A stretch of 64,000 bases of DNA, taken from the NCBI RefSeq assembly GCF_003289965.1, contig NZ_QMBQ01000003.1:496001-560000 (forward strand), given 5' to 3'. The notes under the pieces were generated by a model that made no database searches, was not told the origin of the DNA, and saw only the letters and a list, made by a program, of their open reading frames with translations. The DNA comes from Mesorhizobium atlanticum. Lineage in GTDB: Bacteria; Pseudomonadota; Alphaproteobacteria; Rhizobiales; Rhizobiaceae. Made by a program: the position numbers and the translations under genes. Each line of letters starts with the position of its first letter. The stretch's first letter is position 1. Positions 7,849-16,466 of the stretch are shown piece after piece.

Positions 7849-9005
7849 GCGAGCAGACCGAGGTCATCATCATCGGCGGGGGCATGGCTGGCGCGGGTGC
7901 GGCCTTCGAGATTTCGCGCGACAGGAAGGTCGTGCTGCTCGAACGCGAGAACCATTGCGGCTATCACACGACAGGACGCTCGGCGGCGAGCTTCACCGAG
8001 AATTACGGCAACGGCATCATCCGCCGCATCGTGCTCGCCAGCCGGGCGTTTCTCACCGAGCCGCCGACGGGTTTCTCGGACTATCCGCTGCTCAGCAAGC
8101 GCGGCATGATCACGGTGGCGCGCGCCGACCAACTCGATCTCCTACGTGAGGACCTTGCGGCCGCGCAGGCGCTGGTGCCCTCGATCGTCGCGATGACGCC
8201 TTCCGAGGCCATCGCGCGCGTGCCGGTGCTGCGCCGGGATTATCTCGCCGGCGCTTACATCGAACCGCATTCGATGGATATCGACGTCAACGGCCTGCAT
8301 CAGGGTTTCTTGCGCGGCGCGCGGGCGCGGGGCGCGCGTATTGTCACCAAAGCTGGTGTAAGAGGCATCGGCAGGCAGGGCGGCCAATGGCGGGTCGAGA
8401 CAGAAGCGGGGCCATTCCTTGCGCCTGTGATCGTCAATGCGGCCGGGGCCTGGGGCGATGAGATCGCGGCGATGGCCGGGGCGCGTCCGGTCGGTCTGCA
8501 GCCGAAGCGCCGCACCGCCTTCAACATTCCCGCACCCGCGGCTGTCGACATCACCGACTGGCCGCTGGTCAACGATGTCGGCGCGGAGTTCTATTTCAAG
8601 CCGGATGCAGGGCAACTGTTCGTGTCGCCAGCGGATGCCACGCCGTCGGCGCCGACGGATGCCTTTGCTGAAGACATGGACGTCGCGATCGGCGCCGAGC
8701 GACTCGAACGGGCGACGACGATCGAAGTGCAGCGTGTCTCGCGCTCTTGGGCGGGCCTCAGGACCTTCGTCTCCGACGGCTCGCCGGTGGTCGGGCCTGA
8801 CGACGAGTTTCCGGATTTCGTCTGGCTGGTCGGGCAGGGCGGCTACGGCATCAAGACCTCGCCGGCGCTGTCGCGGGTCTGCGCCAGCCTGCTCGCCGGT
8901 GGCGGCCTCCCGGACGATGTCGCGAGGCAAGGCGTGTCGCTGGACGACCTCACACCGCACCGGCTGCGCAACGTCTCGCCCGAAGCCAGCAAGGTTGCTT
9001 CATGA
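7845..9005 (+). CDS. DAO-type FAD-dependent oxidoreductase (D-amino acid dehydrogenase/glycine oxidase-like)
   Basis: A 386-residue flavoprotein. The N-terminal VIIIGGGMAGAGAAFEIS is the FAD dinucleotide-binding loop, followed by the acidic strand end LLERE. GRSAASFTENYG fits the substrate/FAD loop of the DadA/glycine-oxidase group, and GQGGYGIKTSPAL near the C-terminus is the conserved FAD-contacting segment. It would oxidise a primary or secondary amino acid to the imine, which fits the D-amino acid made by the upstream hydantoinase and carbamoylase, and the RidA protein. The ATG at 7845 overlaps the FrhB-like stop, and its own stop overlaps the next ATG, both as ATGA. Confidence 0.9.
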   Translation: MSEQTEVIIIGGGMAGAGAAFEISRDRKVVLLERENHCGYHTTGRSAASFTENYGNGIIRRIVLASRAFLTEPPTGFSDYPLLSKRGMITVARADQLDLLREDLAAAQALVPSIVAMTPSEAIARVPVLRRDYLAGAYIEPHSMDIDVNGLHQGFLRGARARGARIVTKAGVRGIGRQGGQWRVETEAGPFLAPVIVNAAGAWGDEIAAMAGARPVGLQPKRRTAFNIPAPAAVDITDWPLVNDVGAEFYFKPDAGQLFVSPADATPSAPTDAFAEDMDVAIGAERLERATTIEVQRVSRSWAGLRTFVSDGSPVVGPDDEFPDFVWLVGQGGYGIKTSPALSRVCASLLAGGGLPDDVARQGVSLDDLTPHRLRNVSPEASKVAS

Positions 9006-10285
9006 ACAGCGCCGTCCTGACAGCCGGCGGTAAACTGGCGGGGCGCATCCTGGATGTGCTCGCTGAAGCCACGGCCGACGCGCCTGGCGTCACGCGCGTC
9101 GCCTACGGGCCGGGCGAGCGCTTCGCCCACAATCTCGTGCGTGAGGAGGCGCAGAAGCTCGGCGCGGTTGCGCGCGTCGATGTCGCCGGCAATCTCTATC
9201 TGACGCTGGCCGGCAGCAACCCGGACCTGCCCGCTTTTGTCATCGGCTCGCATCTCGACAGCGTGGCGCATGGCGGCAATTTCGACGGCGCCGCCGGCGT
9301 CATGGCGGGTTTGGCGGTGATGGCAGAGCTGGTCGCGCAAGGCATCCGATTGGGGCGCGATCTGATTGTGCTGGCCACTCGAGCCGAGGAAGCAGTCTGG
9401 TTTCCACTGTCTTATCCGGGCAGCCAGGCGGCACTCGGGCTGCTCGAACCGGGAGCGCTCGAAGCGAAGCGTTCCGACAGCGGCCGCACGCTGGCCGATC
9501 ACATGCGCGAGGAAGGCTTTGATCCCGACGCCGCACGGCGTGGCGTGCCGGGCATCGATGCCAGCCGGATCGCGGCCTTCATCGAAGTGCATATCGAGCA
9601 AGGGCCGCGCTTGGTCGCCGCCGGTGCGCCGGTCGGCATCGTCACCGGGATTGCCGGCGGGTTCCGTTATGTCGAGGCGAAGTGCCTGGGCGCCTATGCC
9701 CATTCGGGCGCCGAGCCGCGCTTCGCCCGGCATGATGCCGTGCTCGGCTTTGCCGATCTCGTTGCCGCGCTTGAGATCGAATGGGATGCGCTCGAACGCG
9801 AAGGGCATGAGGCCACAATCACCTTCGGCCGCGTTCAATCCGATCCGACGCAGCATGGCGGCAGCCGGGTTCTGGGCGAGCTCGGCTTTACGCTCGACGT
9901 GCGCAGCGCCGAGGCAGCCGTTTTGGAGCGGATCGAAGCGAGGCTGCGAACCATTCTCGGCGAGATCGGCAGCAAGCGCGGCGTGACCTTCGAGCTTGGG
10001 CCGCGCTTCACCTGGGAACCGGCGAAGATGTCGCCGGCGCTGATAGCGGGCTTGGATCGTGCCGCGACCGAATTGCGGATGCGGGCGCCGCATGTGCCGA
10101 GCGGCGCGGGGCACGACGCGGCAACCTTTGCCGCCGCTGGCATTCCAACCGCGATGCTCTTCGTGCGCAATGAGAATGGCAGCCACAATCCGCATGAAGC
10201 GATGGAGATCGCCGACCTCGATCAGGCGATCCGACTGCTTCTGCGTTTCGTCACTGATTCCGACAGTTCCCTGGATCAGCCATGA
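9002..10285 (+). CDS. M20 family Zn-dependent amidase: N-carbamoyl-L-amino acid hydrolase / allantoate amidohydrolase type
   Basis: A 427-residue M20-family metallohydrolase of the HyuC/AllC group. The signatures are GSHLDSVAHGGNFDGAAGV (metal His and Asp), TRAEEAVWF (catalytic and metal Glu), EVHIEQGPRL, SGAGHDAATFA and GSHNPHEAME. In most relatives the second block reads EEG.RF; here it is EEAVWF. The family splits ureido groups from carbamoyl L-amino acids, ureidoglycine or beta-ureidopropionate. Together with the nitrilase-type carbamoylase it gives the operon two unrelated decarbamoylating enzymes. It is coupled by ATGA overlaps to the genes on both sides. Confidence 0.92.
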   Translation: MNSAVLTAGGKLAGRILDVLAEATADAPGVTRVAYGPGERFAHNLVREEAQKLGAVARVDVAGNLYLTLAGSNPDLPAFVIGSHLDSVAHGGNFDGAAGVMAGLAVMAELVAQGIRLGRDLIVLATRAEEAVWFPLSYPGSQAALGLLEPGALEAKRSDSGRTLADHMREEGFDPDAARRGVPGIDASRIAAFIEVHIEQGPRLVAAGAPVGIVTGIAGGFRYVEAKCLGAYAHSGAEPRFARHDAVLGFADLVAALEIEWDALEREGHEATITFGRVQSDPTQHGGSRVLGELGFTLDVRSAEAAVLERIEARLRTILGEIGSKRGVTFELGPRFTWEPAKMSPALIAGLDRAATELRMRAPHVPSGAGHDAATFAAAGIPTAMLFVRNENGSHNPHEAMEIADLDQAIRLLLRFVTDSDSSLDQP

Positions 10286-10947
10286 ATCTTACCGCGACCG
10301 CCTTGCTCGTCATCGACCTGCAGAATGAATACCGCCCCGGCGCGGCTTGGCCGGTGGTCGGCTATGATGCGGTGCTTGCCAACACTGCCCGGCTGATCGA
10401 AGCCGCCCGTGCGGCAGGCGTGCCCGTCTTCCACGCGCAGGCCTGGGTGAAGCCGGAAGAGCGCGACGGCTATGCGCGTCAGGAAGAGATCCTGACCGAG
10501 GAATTCCGCTCGGCCGTGGCCGACAGCGAGGGCGCCCAGATCTGCGCCGAGGTGGCGGCGCTGCCCGGCGACATCGTCATCCAGAAACACTGGCCGAGTG
10601 CGTTTCGCAGCACCGATCTCTCGCAGCGGCTCGCCGCGCTCGGCATCGAGAACCTGATCGTGGCCGGCGTGCTGACCGACAGTTGCGTGACCGCAAGCGT
10701 GTTCGACGCAGTCTACGAGGGGTTTCGCGTCTGGCTGGTCAAGGAGGCCTGCGGCAGCATGACGGAAGCCATGCATCGCACCGGCATGCTCGACATGGCG
10801 AACCGGCTTTATGGCGGTGGCATCCTTCGTCTGCCCGAGGCGCTGACGGCGCTTGCCGGGCAGCCTTTCGACGGTTGGCGCTGCACGCGGCCGGTGGAGT
10901 TCGCCTACACGCTGGAGACGGTCAATAGGATTTACGAGGCGCTGTGA
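10282..10947 (+). CDS. Isochorismatase-family cysteine hydrolase
   Basis: A 221-residue cysteine hydrolase. The Asp-Lys-Cys triad is seen as LLVIDLQNEY, IQKHWPSAFRSTDL and GVLTDSCVTASVFDA, with the cis-peptide before the Cys loop typical of the family. Relatives include N-carbamoylsarcosine amidase, ureidoacrylate hydrolase and nicotinamidase. In this operon, with ureide-ring and carbamoyl enzymes and a sarcosine oxidase across the way, a ureido- or carbamoyl-amidase role is the likeliest. The start overlaps the previous stop (ATGA). The last 16 bases overlap the end of the convergent D-aminoacylase gene. Confidence 0.9.
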   Translation: MNLTATALLVIDLQNEYRPGAAWPVVGYDAVLANTARLIEAARAAGVPVFHAQAWVKPEERDGYARQEEILTEEFRSAVADSEGAQICAEVAALPGDIVIQKHWPSAFRSTDLSQRLAALGIENLIVAGVLTDSCVTASVFDAVYEGFRVWLVKEACGSMTEAMHRTGMLDMANRLYGGGILRLPEALTALAGQPFDGWRCTRPVEFAYTLETVNRIYEAL

Positions 10948-12422
10948 TCGGCGCCGCAGCCGCATGCGACTCCGACGGTCGGCTTTGAAGCCGATGGTTT
11001 CAGAACCAAACCCGGCAGTGCGCCGGTCGCCCTGCCGCCGCGCCACACCGAGATGCCGTTGACGAAGACATGTTCGATGCCGGCGGCGGGCCGGCGCGGC
11101 TCCTCGAAAGTGGCGGTGTCGATGATCGTCTCGGGATCGAAGACGACGAGGTCAGCGAAATTGCCTTCGGCCAGCAGGCCGCGTTGCGCGATGCCGAATT
11201 CCCGTGCGGGCAGGCCGGTCATGCGGAACACCGCTTCCTCGAGAGTGAGCAGTCCGATGTCACGCGCGTAGTGCCCGAGCACGCGTGGAAACGTGCCCCA
11301 GAGGCGCGGATGCGGATGGATGTCATGCGGCAGGCCGTCGGAGCCAATCATCGTGCGCGGATGGGCGATGATGTTGCGGACATCGTCCTCGTCGAGCTGG
11401 AAATAGACCGCGCCGGCAGGCAGCAGGCGCTGACCGGCCTCGCGTTCGGTGCAGTTCCATTCGCGCGCGATGTCGGCGATCTCGCGCCTGGCCATCTCCG
11501 GATGCGGATCTGACCAGGTGATCAGGATCTTCAGCCCGGTGTCGCAGCGCTCCATCCGCAGCACGGTCGAGCTCGCGGCGTAGGGATAGACATCCATGCC
11601 GATGTCCATCGTCTCGCGCGCCCGGTCAATCCTTTCCAGCGAGGGCCGGCTCTTGCCGAAATTGGCGCGGCCGGTGCACTGGTGGTGCGAGATGAACAGT
11701 TTGCCGCCAGCATGATCGGCGATGTCGATCGCTTCCTCGATCGCTTCGTCCATCGTCTCGAAATAGTTGCGCGTGTGGGTGACATAGGGGCCGCCGAGTC
11801 TTGCCGCCGTGGCGGCGAGGGCCTTGACCTCTTCGGTCGAGGAGTTGACGGCCGGCGGGTAGTCGAGGCCGGTGCTGAGGCCGAACGCGCCTTCCGTCAT
11901 GGCCTCGGCGACCGCTTCCTGCATCGCCGCCGTTTCCGCTTCATTGGCCGGCCGATCGGTCACCGGCATGCAGCGCTGGCGCAAAGTGGTGTGGCCGACG
12001 AGCAGGGCCGCGTTGGTGGCAATGCCGCGGCGCTTCAGCTCGGCGACATAGTCTGCAAAACGGTCGAAGCGGAAATTTTCGCGGCCGCCGACCAGCGTGA
12101 AGGGCGGCGGCGGGGTCTTGTCGAGGAGAAGCGGGGCGAGGCTGACGCCGCAATTGCCGGCGATCACCGTCGTCACGCCCTGGCTGATCTTCGGGTCCAT
12201 GCCGCGCGGTGAAAGCAGCGCGCCGTCGTCATGGGTGTGCACGTCGATGAAGCCGGGCGCGACGACCTTGCCTCGCGCGTCGATTTCCTCAACGCCTTTC
12301 GCATCGTCGAGCCGCCCGATCGCCGCGATCCTACCGCCGGTGACGGCGATGTCGGCCTCGAACGGTTTCGAGCCATCACCGGCGATCAGCGTCGCGTGAC
12401 GAATGACGAGATCGTAAGGCAT
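10932..12422 (-). CDS. N-acyl-D-amino-acid deacylase (D-aminoacylase family amidohydrolase)
   Basis: A 496-residue amidohydrolase. GFIDVHTHDDGALLS carries the HxH metal pair, and GVTTVIAGNCGVSLAPL supplies the cysteine seen as a metal ligand in D-aminoacylases. FISHHQCTGRANFGKS and MIGSDGLPHDIHPHPR hold the later histidine and aspartate. The family removes N-acyl or N-carbamoyl groups from D-amino acids. It is the last gene of the nine-gene minus-strand operon, 12 bases after the MttB-like gene. Its stop lies inside the end of the convergent cysteine hydrolase gene, so the two big operons meet here without a free terminator between them. Confidence 0.9.
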   Translation of the reverse strand: MPYDLVIRHATLIAGDGSKPFEADIAVTGGRIAAIGRLDDAKGVEEIDARGKVVAPGFIDVHTHDDGALLSPRGMDPKISQGVTTVIAGNCGVSLAPLLLDKTPPPPFTLVGGRENFRFDRFADYVAELKRRGIATNAALLVGHTTLRQRCMPVTDRPANEAETAAMQEAVAEAMTEGAFGLSTGLDYPPAVNSSTEEVKALAATAARLGGPYVTHTRNYFETMDEAIEEAIDIADHAGGKLFISHHQCTGRANFGKSRPSLERIDRARETMDIGMDVYPYAASSTVLRMERCDTGLKILITWSDPHPEMARREIADIAREWNCTEREAGQRLLPAGAVYFQLDEDDVRNIIAHPRTMIGSDGLPHDIHPHPRLWGTFPRVLGHYARDIGLLTLEEAVFRMTGLPAREFGIAQRGLLAEGNFADLVVFDPETIIDTATFEEPRRPAAGIEHVFVNGISVWRGGRATGALPGLVLKPSASKPTVGVACGCGADHSAS

Positions 12423-12434
12423 TAAACGAATTTC

Positions 12435-13976
12435 CTAAGCTTCCGGATTGGCCGCGATCTCCTCGCGGCGGCGCGCGACATAGGCGTCGAGCTCCTCGCG
12501 GATCGTGGGGTCCATCACCGGTTCCTCGTAATCGTGCAGCGCCTGCTGCCAGAGCTCGGTCGCTCGCTCCAGCGCGTCCTTGCCGCCGGCCTCCTCCCAG
12601 GCGCCGTGGTTCTGCCAGTTGGAGAGCATCGGCTGGTAGAAGGCGGTGGTGTAGCGCGACATGGTGTGCTCGGCGCCGAAGAAATGGCCGCCGGCCGGAA
12701 CCGACTTGATCGCTTCGAAGCCGAGGTCGTCTTCCTGGAACGGTAAGGGCCGCAGGAACTCCATCATGTTCTGCAGGATCTCGACGTCGAGCACGAGCTT
12801 CTCGTAGGACGCGGTCAGGCCACCCTCCAGCCAGCCGGCCGCGTGGTAGATGAGATTGGCGCCACCGAGGACCGCGCCCCAAGTCGCCATCTCGGTCTCA
12901 TAGGCGGCCTGCAGGTCGACGACGTTGGAGGCATTGGCGTTGGAGGTGCGATAGGGCAGGTTGTAGCGGCGCGCCAATTGCCCGGCGATGATGTTGGCCT
13001 TGGCGTTCTCCGGCGTGCCGAAGGCGGGCGCGCCGGACTTCATGTCGACATTGGAGGTGAAGGCGCCGTACATCACCGGCGTGCCGGGATTGACGAGCTG
13101 CGTCAGCGTCACGCCGAACAGCGCCTCGGCGTTCTGCTGGCAGAGCGCGGCCGCCAACGTCACCGGCGTCATCGCGCCCATCAGCGTGAACGGCGTGACG
13201 GTGACGGGCTGGCCATGCTCGGCCATGGCGATCAGGCCTTCGGCCATCGCATCGTCGAACAGGCGCGGCGAGTTGATCGAGATGATCGTGGTCACGCCCG
13301 GCGAGGCGCGCATCTCCTCGACCGAGATGCCGCGCGCGATTGCCATCATGTTGATGCCGTCCATCGCCCTGGCGCGGCCGATCGCGGTGCAATGGAAGGA
13401 GAGGTCGCTCAGCGTCAGATTGGCGTGATAGGTGTCGAGATGGCGCGAACTGGCCGGCAGCTCGATCGGCGCCACCACCTGGTTGCCGATGATGTGGATG
13501 GCGTTGAAGTGGTGCGCCAGCCGGATGAAGTTTTGATAGTCGGGCAGGTTGCCAGGCCTGCGGCCATTGATGCGGTCATGCACATTGGGCGGACCGGCGA
13601 CCAGGCCGAAGACCAGCGAATTGCCGCCGAACTCAACCTGCTTGTCGGGGTTGCGGCTGGTCAGCGTGAAGGACGAAGGCACGTTGCGCAGGGCCTCGGT
13701 GACGATGCTTTCGTCGATGCGGATGGTGTTGCTTTCGCGGTCGACGATGGCGCCGGCCTTGGCGAACAGGTCCATCACCTTCTCGCTCATGACGCGGATA
13801 CCGAGCTCCGACAGGATGCGCATCGACGTCTTGTGCAGCTGATCCATGCGCTCCTCGTCGAGAAGCTGCATGGGCGGGTACGGATTTTTCACGCTCTGCC
13901 AAGGCAGTTGCGCGATGCCGCCGCCACTGCGCCCAAGTTTCGATCTGCGGCCGCCGCCACGCCTGTCCTGTGACAT
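12435..13976 (-). CDS. MttB superfamily (trimethylamine methyltransferase-like) protein, non-pyrrolysine type
   Basis: A 513-residue member of the MttB superfamily; recognisable stretches include MRILSELGIRV, GRRPGNLPDYQNFIRLAH and VVAPIELPASSRHLDTYHAN. The reading frame has no in-frame amber codon, so it belongs to the non-pyrrolysine group, which includes the glycine betaine methyltransferase MtgB. Characterised members move a methyl group from a quaternary or tertiary amine to a corrinoid protein. No corrinoid protein or MtrH-like partner is encoded in the window. Its place between D-aminoacylase and 2-hydroxyacid dehydrogenase genes, in one operon with sarcosine oxidase, suggests a betaine or N-methyl amino acid substrate. 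The first 20 residues are Gly/Arg-rich and may be disordered. Confidence 0.9.
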   Translation of the reverse strand: MSQDRRGGGRRSKLGRSGGGIAQLPWQSVKNPYPPMQLLDEERMDQLHKTSMRILSELGIRVMSEKVMDLFAKAGAIVDRESNTIRIDESIVTEALRNVPSSFTLTSRNPDKQVEFGGNSLVFGLVAGPPNVHDRINGRRPGNLPDYQNFIRLAHHFNAIHIIGNQVVAPIELPASSRHLDTYHANLTLSDLSFHCTAIGRARAMDGINMMAIARGISVEEMRASPGVTTIISINSPRLFDDAMAEGLIAMAEHGQPVTVTPFTLMGAMTPVTLAAALCQQNAEALFGVTLTQLVNPGTPVMYGAFTSNVDMKSGAPAFGTPENAKANIIAGQLARRYNLPYRTSNANASNVVDLQAAYETEMATWGAVLGGANLIYHAAGWLEGGLTASYEKLVLDVEILQNMMEFLRPLPFQEDDLGFEAIKSVPAGGHFFGAEHTMSRYTTAFYQPMLSNWQNHGAWEEAGGKDALERATELWQQALHDYEEPVMDPTIREELDAYVARRREEIAANPEA

Positions 13977-13997
13977 CGGATTATTTCCTCCCGGCTT

Positions 13998-14966
13998 TCA
14001 ATAGCCGCGTTCCGGATTGACCACATTCTCCAGCGGCTGGCCTTTGCGGTAGCGCGCCAGATTGTCGGCGAACATGCGCACCGACTTGATGTCCCAGCCG
14101 TCATAGACCGCCGCGCAATGCGGCGTGACGGCGACATTGTCGTAGCCCCAGAGCAGATGCTCAGCGGGCAGTGGCTCGGTCGTGAAGACATCGAGCGCCG
14201 CGCCCTTGATCCGCCCGTTGTCGAGCGCGCTCAGCAGTGCGGCTTCGTCGACGACCCCACCTCGCGAAATGTCGATGAGCACGGCGGACGGCTTCATCGC
14301 CGCGAACGCGGCTTCGCCGAGCAGGCCGCGCGTGGTCGGCAGCAGCGGCACGCAGCAGACGATGAAATCGGCGCGGCCGATCAGTGCCGGCAGCGCGTCG
14401 GGGCCGTGCACTTCGTCGAGCGACGGCATCGGCTTCGGTCGCGAGCGGATACCCAGTGTGCGCATACCCATCGCCCGTGCACGGCGCGCGACGGCCTCGC
14501 CGGTCTTGCCGAGGCCGATGATGAGGACGGTCTTCCCCTCGATCGGCTCGACGCGGCCGCCGCCCCATTGGCGGGCCTGCTGCCGGCGCTCGAAACCACG
14601 CAGGTCTAGCGAGAAGGAGAGCATGGCGCCGAGCGCATATTCGGCCAGCATGCCGGCGGCGACGCCGGCCGAGTTCGTCACCGTGACATGCGTGGGATCC
14701 CAGCGCCCGAGATGGTCGGTGCCGGAGCCGCCGATCGAAACCCATCTCACCGTCGGGCTCTCGACGAGAGCCTGGCGCGGATAGCGCGGGGTGCCGTCGA
14801 AGCGGATCGAATAGACCACCTCGGCGCTGGTCCGCTCGATCAGCGCGGGAAGGTCGGCATAGGTGTCGCAGCCGTGGACGTCGAGGTCCGGATGCGTCTC
14901 GGCGAGCACGGCAAGCGCGCCGGCCGGCTTGTCGGTGTGCAGGATGATTGTTGGGCGCGCCGACAT
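13998..14966 (-). CDS. D-isomer specific 2-hydroxyacid dehydrogenase family protein
   Basis: A 322-residue NAD(P)-dependent dehydrogenase of the D-2-hydroxyacid family. GLGKTGEAVARRARAMGMR is the Rossmann loop, DISRGGVVDEAALLSAL carries the catalytic arginine, and VTPHCAAVYDGWD the catalytic histidine. It would interconvert a 2-keto acid and the D-2-hydroxy acid, or oxidise a related compound. It lies 7 bases after the DapA-like gene and 21 before the MttB-like gene, so it is part of the operon. The keto acid could come from the deaminated amino acid released by the other enzymes; this is inference. Confidence 0.9.
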   Translation of the reverse strand: MSARPTIILHTDKPAGALAVLAETHPDLDVHGCDTYADLPALIERTSAEVVYSIRFDGTPRYPRQALVESPTVRWVSIGGSGTDHLGRWDPTHVTVTNSAGVAAGMLAEYALGAMLSFSLDLRGFERRQQARQWGGGRVEPIEGKTVLIIGLGKTGEAVARRARAMGMRTLGIRSRPKPMPSLDEVHGPDALPALIGRADFIVCCVPLLPTTRGLLGEAAFAAMKPSAVLIDISRGGVVDEAALLSALDNGRIKGAALDVFTTEPLPAEHLLWGYDNVAVTPHCAAVYDGWDIKSVRMFADNLARYRKGQPLENVVNPERGY

Positions 14967-14973
14967 CGCGACC

Positions 14974-15882
14974 TCAGCTGTGGCCGATATGGTCGGCGGC
15001 GCTGCCCAGCGCCGCGATCAGCGCCTGGCCGCTTTCCAGCGTCGCATTCTCATGCGGCGCGCGCAGGTTCAGCCAGCGCCGGTCGCCGGATTTGACCGCA
15101 AGCACCGCCTTCATCGCCGGGATCAGTCCGGCATCCTGAATCACCTTCCTGAACGCCTTGATCGCGGCATCCGCCTCGGCGATATCCTCGCCCTCGCGGG
15201 TCGCGTCATAGAGGCGGCGGATAGCGGCGGCATTCAGATTGACTGTGGCCGAAATGCAGCCGGCCGCGCCGCTCGCCAGACCCTTGGTGAGCTGCGCCTC
15301 GGAGCTCGGAAACACCGAAATACCGGGTGCTGCGGCGATGACGGCGGCGGTGTTGTTCCAGTCGCCAGCGCTGTCCTTGTAGGCGACGACCGTGTCCGGA
15401 AAGGCCTTGCTCAGCCTCGCTGTCAGTGCCGGGCTGACCGGCACGCCGGAGTTCTGCGGAATGTGGTAGAGGATGACGCGCATCGAAGGCTTTGCCACCT
15501 TCTCGATCAGCTCGCTGTAGTAGCGCGCCTGACCGTTGTCGCCGGCGCCCGTGTAGAAGAAGGATGGCAACACCATCACGGCAGCGCAGCCGAGGCCGAC
15601 GGCATGCGCCGACAATTCGACCGTTTCGGGCAGCGCTGTAACGCCGGTGCCAGGCATCAGCTGCACCGGCGCGATGCCGGCCTCGACCAGCCATTCCAGC
15701 GCCTGAATGCGTTCGCGCAAGGAAACCGACAGCGCTTCGCCCGTCGTGCCGAACGGCGAGAGGAAATGCGCGCCTTGGCCGAGCACCCATTTGGCGTGAG
15801 ATATCCAGAGATCGCGCGCGATGCGGCCGTCGTCTTCGAACGGCGTCAGGATGGGAGCGATTGTTCCTTGCGGGCGGGTCAT
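14974..15882 (-). CDS. Dihydrodipicolinate synthase (DapA)/N-acetylneuraminate lyase family protein
   Basis: A 302-residue class I aldolase or dehydratase. FGTTGEALSVSLRER is the keto-acid binding loop, VILYHIPQNSGVPVS contains the catalytic tyrosine, and VVAYKDSAGDW the Schiff-base lysine. The YHIPQ.SGV form differs from true DapA (YNVPxRTG), so lysine synthesis is unlikely. Related catabolic enzymes include keto-deoxy-sugar acid dehydratases and the hydroxyproline enzyme pyrroline-4-hydroxy-2-carboxylate deaminase. The frame is open upstream to 16143, but ATG 15882 overlaps the soxG stop (ATGA) and gives the normal length. Confidence 0.9.
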   Translation of the reverse strand: MTRPQGTIAPILTPFEDDGRIARDLWISHAKWVLGQGAHFLSPFGTTGEALSVSLRERIQALEWLVEAGIAPVQLMPGTGVTALPETVELSAHAVGLGCAAVMVLPSFFYTGAGDNGQARYYSELIEKVAKPSMRVILYHIPQNSGVPVSPALTARLSKAFPDTVVAYKDSAGDWNNTAAVIAAAPGISVFPSSEAQLTKGLASGAAGCISATVNLNAAAIRRLYDATREGEDIAEADAAIKAFRKVIQDAGLIPAMKAVLAVKSGDRRWLNLRAPHENATLESGQALIAALGSAADHIGHS

Positions 15883-16466
15883 GAAAGTCCTCTGTGCTGG
15901 TCGGTGTGGCCGGCCACCGCCGCCACGGTGCGGGCGAAGTAGGCCGAAGCGGTGATGTCGAAGAGTATGTCGAAACCCGCCGGCGAACGGAACGTCACGG
16001 CTTCGATGTGGCCGACGCGGGTCTGGGCGATGTCGTCGGCGCCGAATTTTTGGGGTCTCAGGTCCAGTGCGCAAAGCGCGCTCATCGCTTCGGCGAGGCG
16101 AGGATCGGAAAGGCGCATCCATGCCCAACCTTCCTCGCGCCACGACGAATAGCCCTTCGGCGCCGTAGCGGCCTGCCAGGCGGCTTTGACTTCGCCGAGA
16201 GTCTCGTCAGCGCCCTCTGCGAGAAGCAGGATGTCCTCGTTGCCGAGGCGCAGAACCCGCATGCCGCGATGCTCGCCGATGCGGTTGACGGCCGGCAGGG
16301 CAATGCCCTGCGCGGCAAGCCAGGCGGAACTGCCGCGGCCTTTCAGGCCGAAGCGCGGCTTGTCTGTAAGATCGCTCAGCGCGATAGCGCCGGAAATCAG
16401 CTTCGTGCCGTCGGCGGAGCCGCCAGGCATGAAAGGATAAATGCGAGTCGCTGGGCCGGCGGCCAT
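15879..16466 (-). CDS. soxG: Sarcosine oxidase gamma subunit family protein
   Basis: A 195-residue protein with the weakly conserved SoxG pattern: FGLKGRGSSAWLAAQGIALPA early, LAEAMSALCALDLRP, and AVTFRSPAGFDILFDITASAYF near the end. In heterotetrameric sarcosine oxidase the gamma subunit packs on the aminomethyltransferase part of alpha. The gene follows soxA without any gap and overlaps the DapA-like start by 4 bases. Identification depends mainly on its position after soxB-soxD-soxA and on those segments, since gamma subunits diverge fast. Confidence 0.88.
   Translation of the reverse strand: MAAGPATRIYPFMPGGSADGTKLISGAIALSDLTDKPRFGLKGRGSSAWLAAQGIALPAVNRIGEHRGMRVLRLGNEDILLLAEGADETLGEVKAAWQAATAPKGYSSWREEGWAWMRLSDPRLAEAMSALCALDLRPQKFGADDIAQTRVGHIEAVTFRSPAGFDILFDITASAYFARTVAAVAGHTDQHRGLS

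Noticed and set aside
12435-13976. Pyrrolysine-containing MttB (read-through amber codon)
   Set aside because: The frame has no in-frame TAG, so the gene is of the non-pyrrolysine type.
14974-16143. Start of the DapA-like protein at 16143
   Set aside because: The extra 87 residues overlap soxG in another frame and are Arg/Pro-rich; ATG 15882 gives the normal family length.
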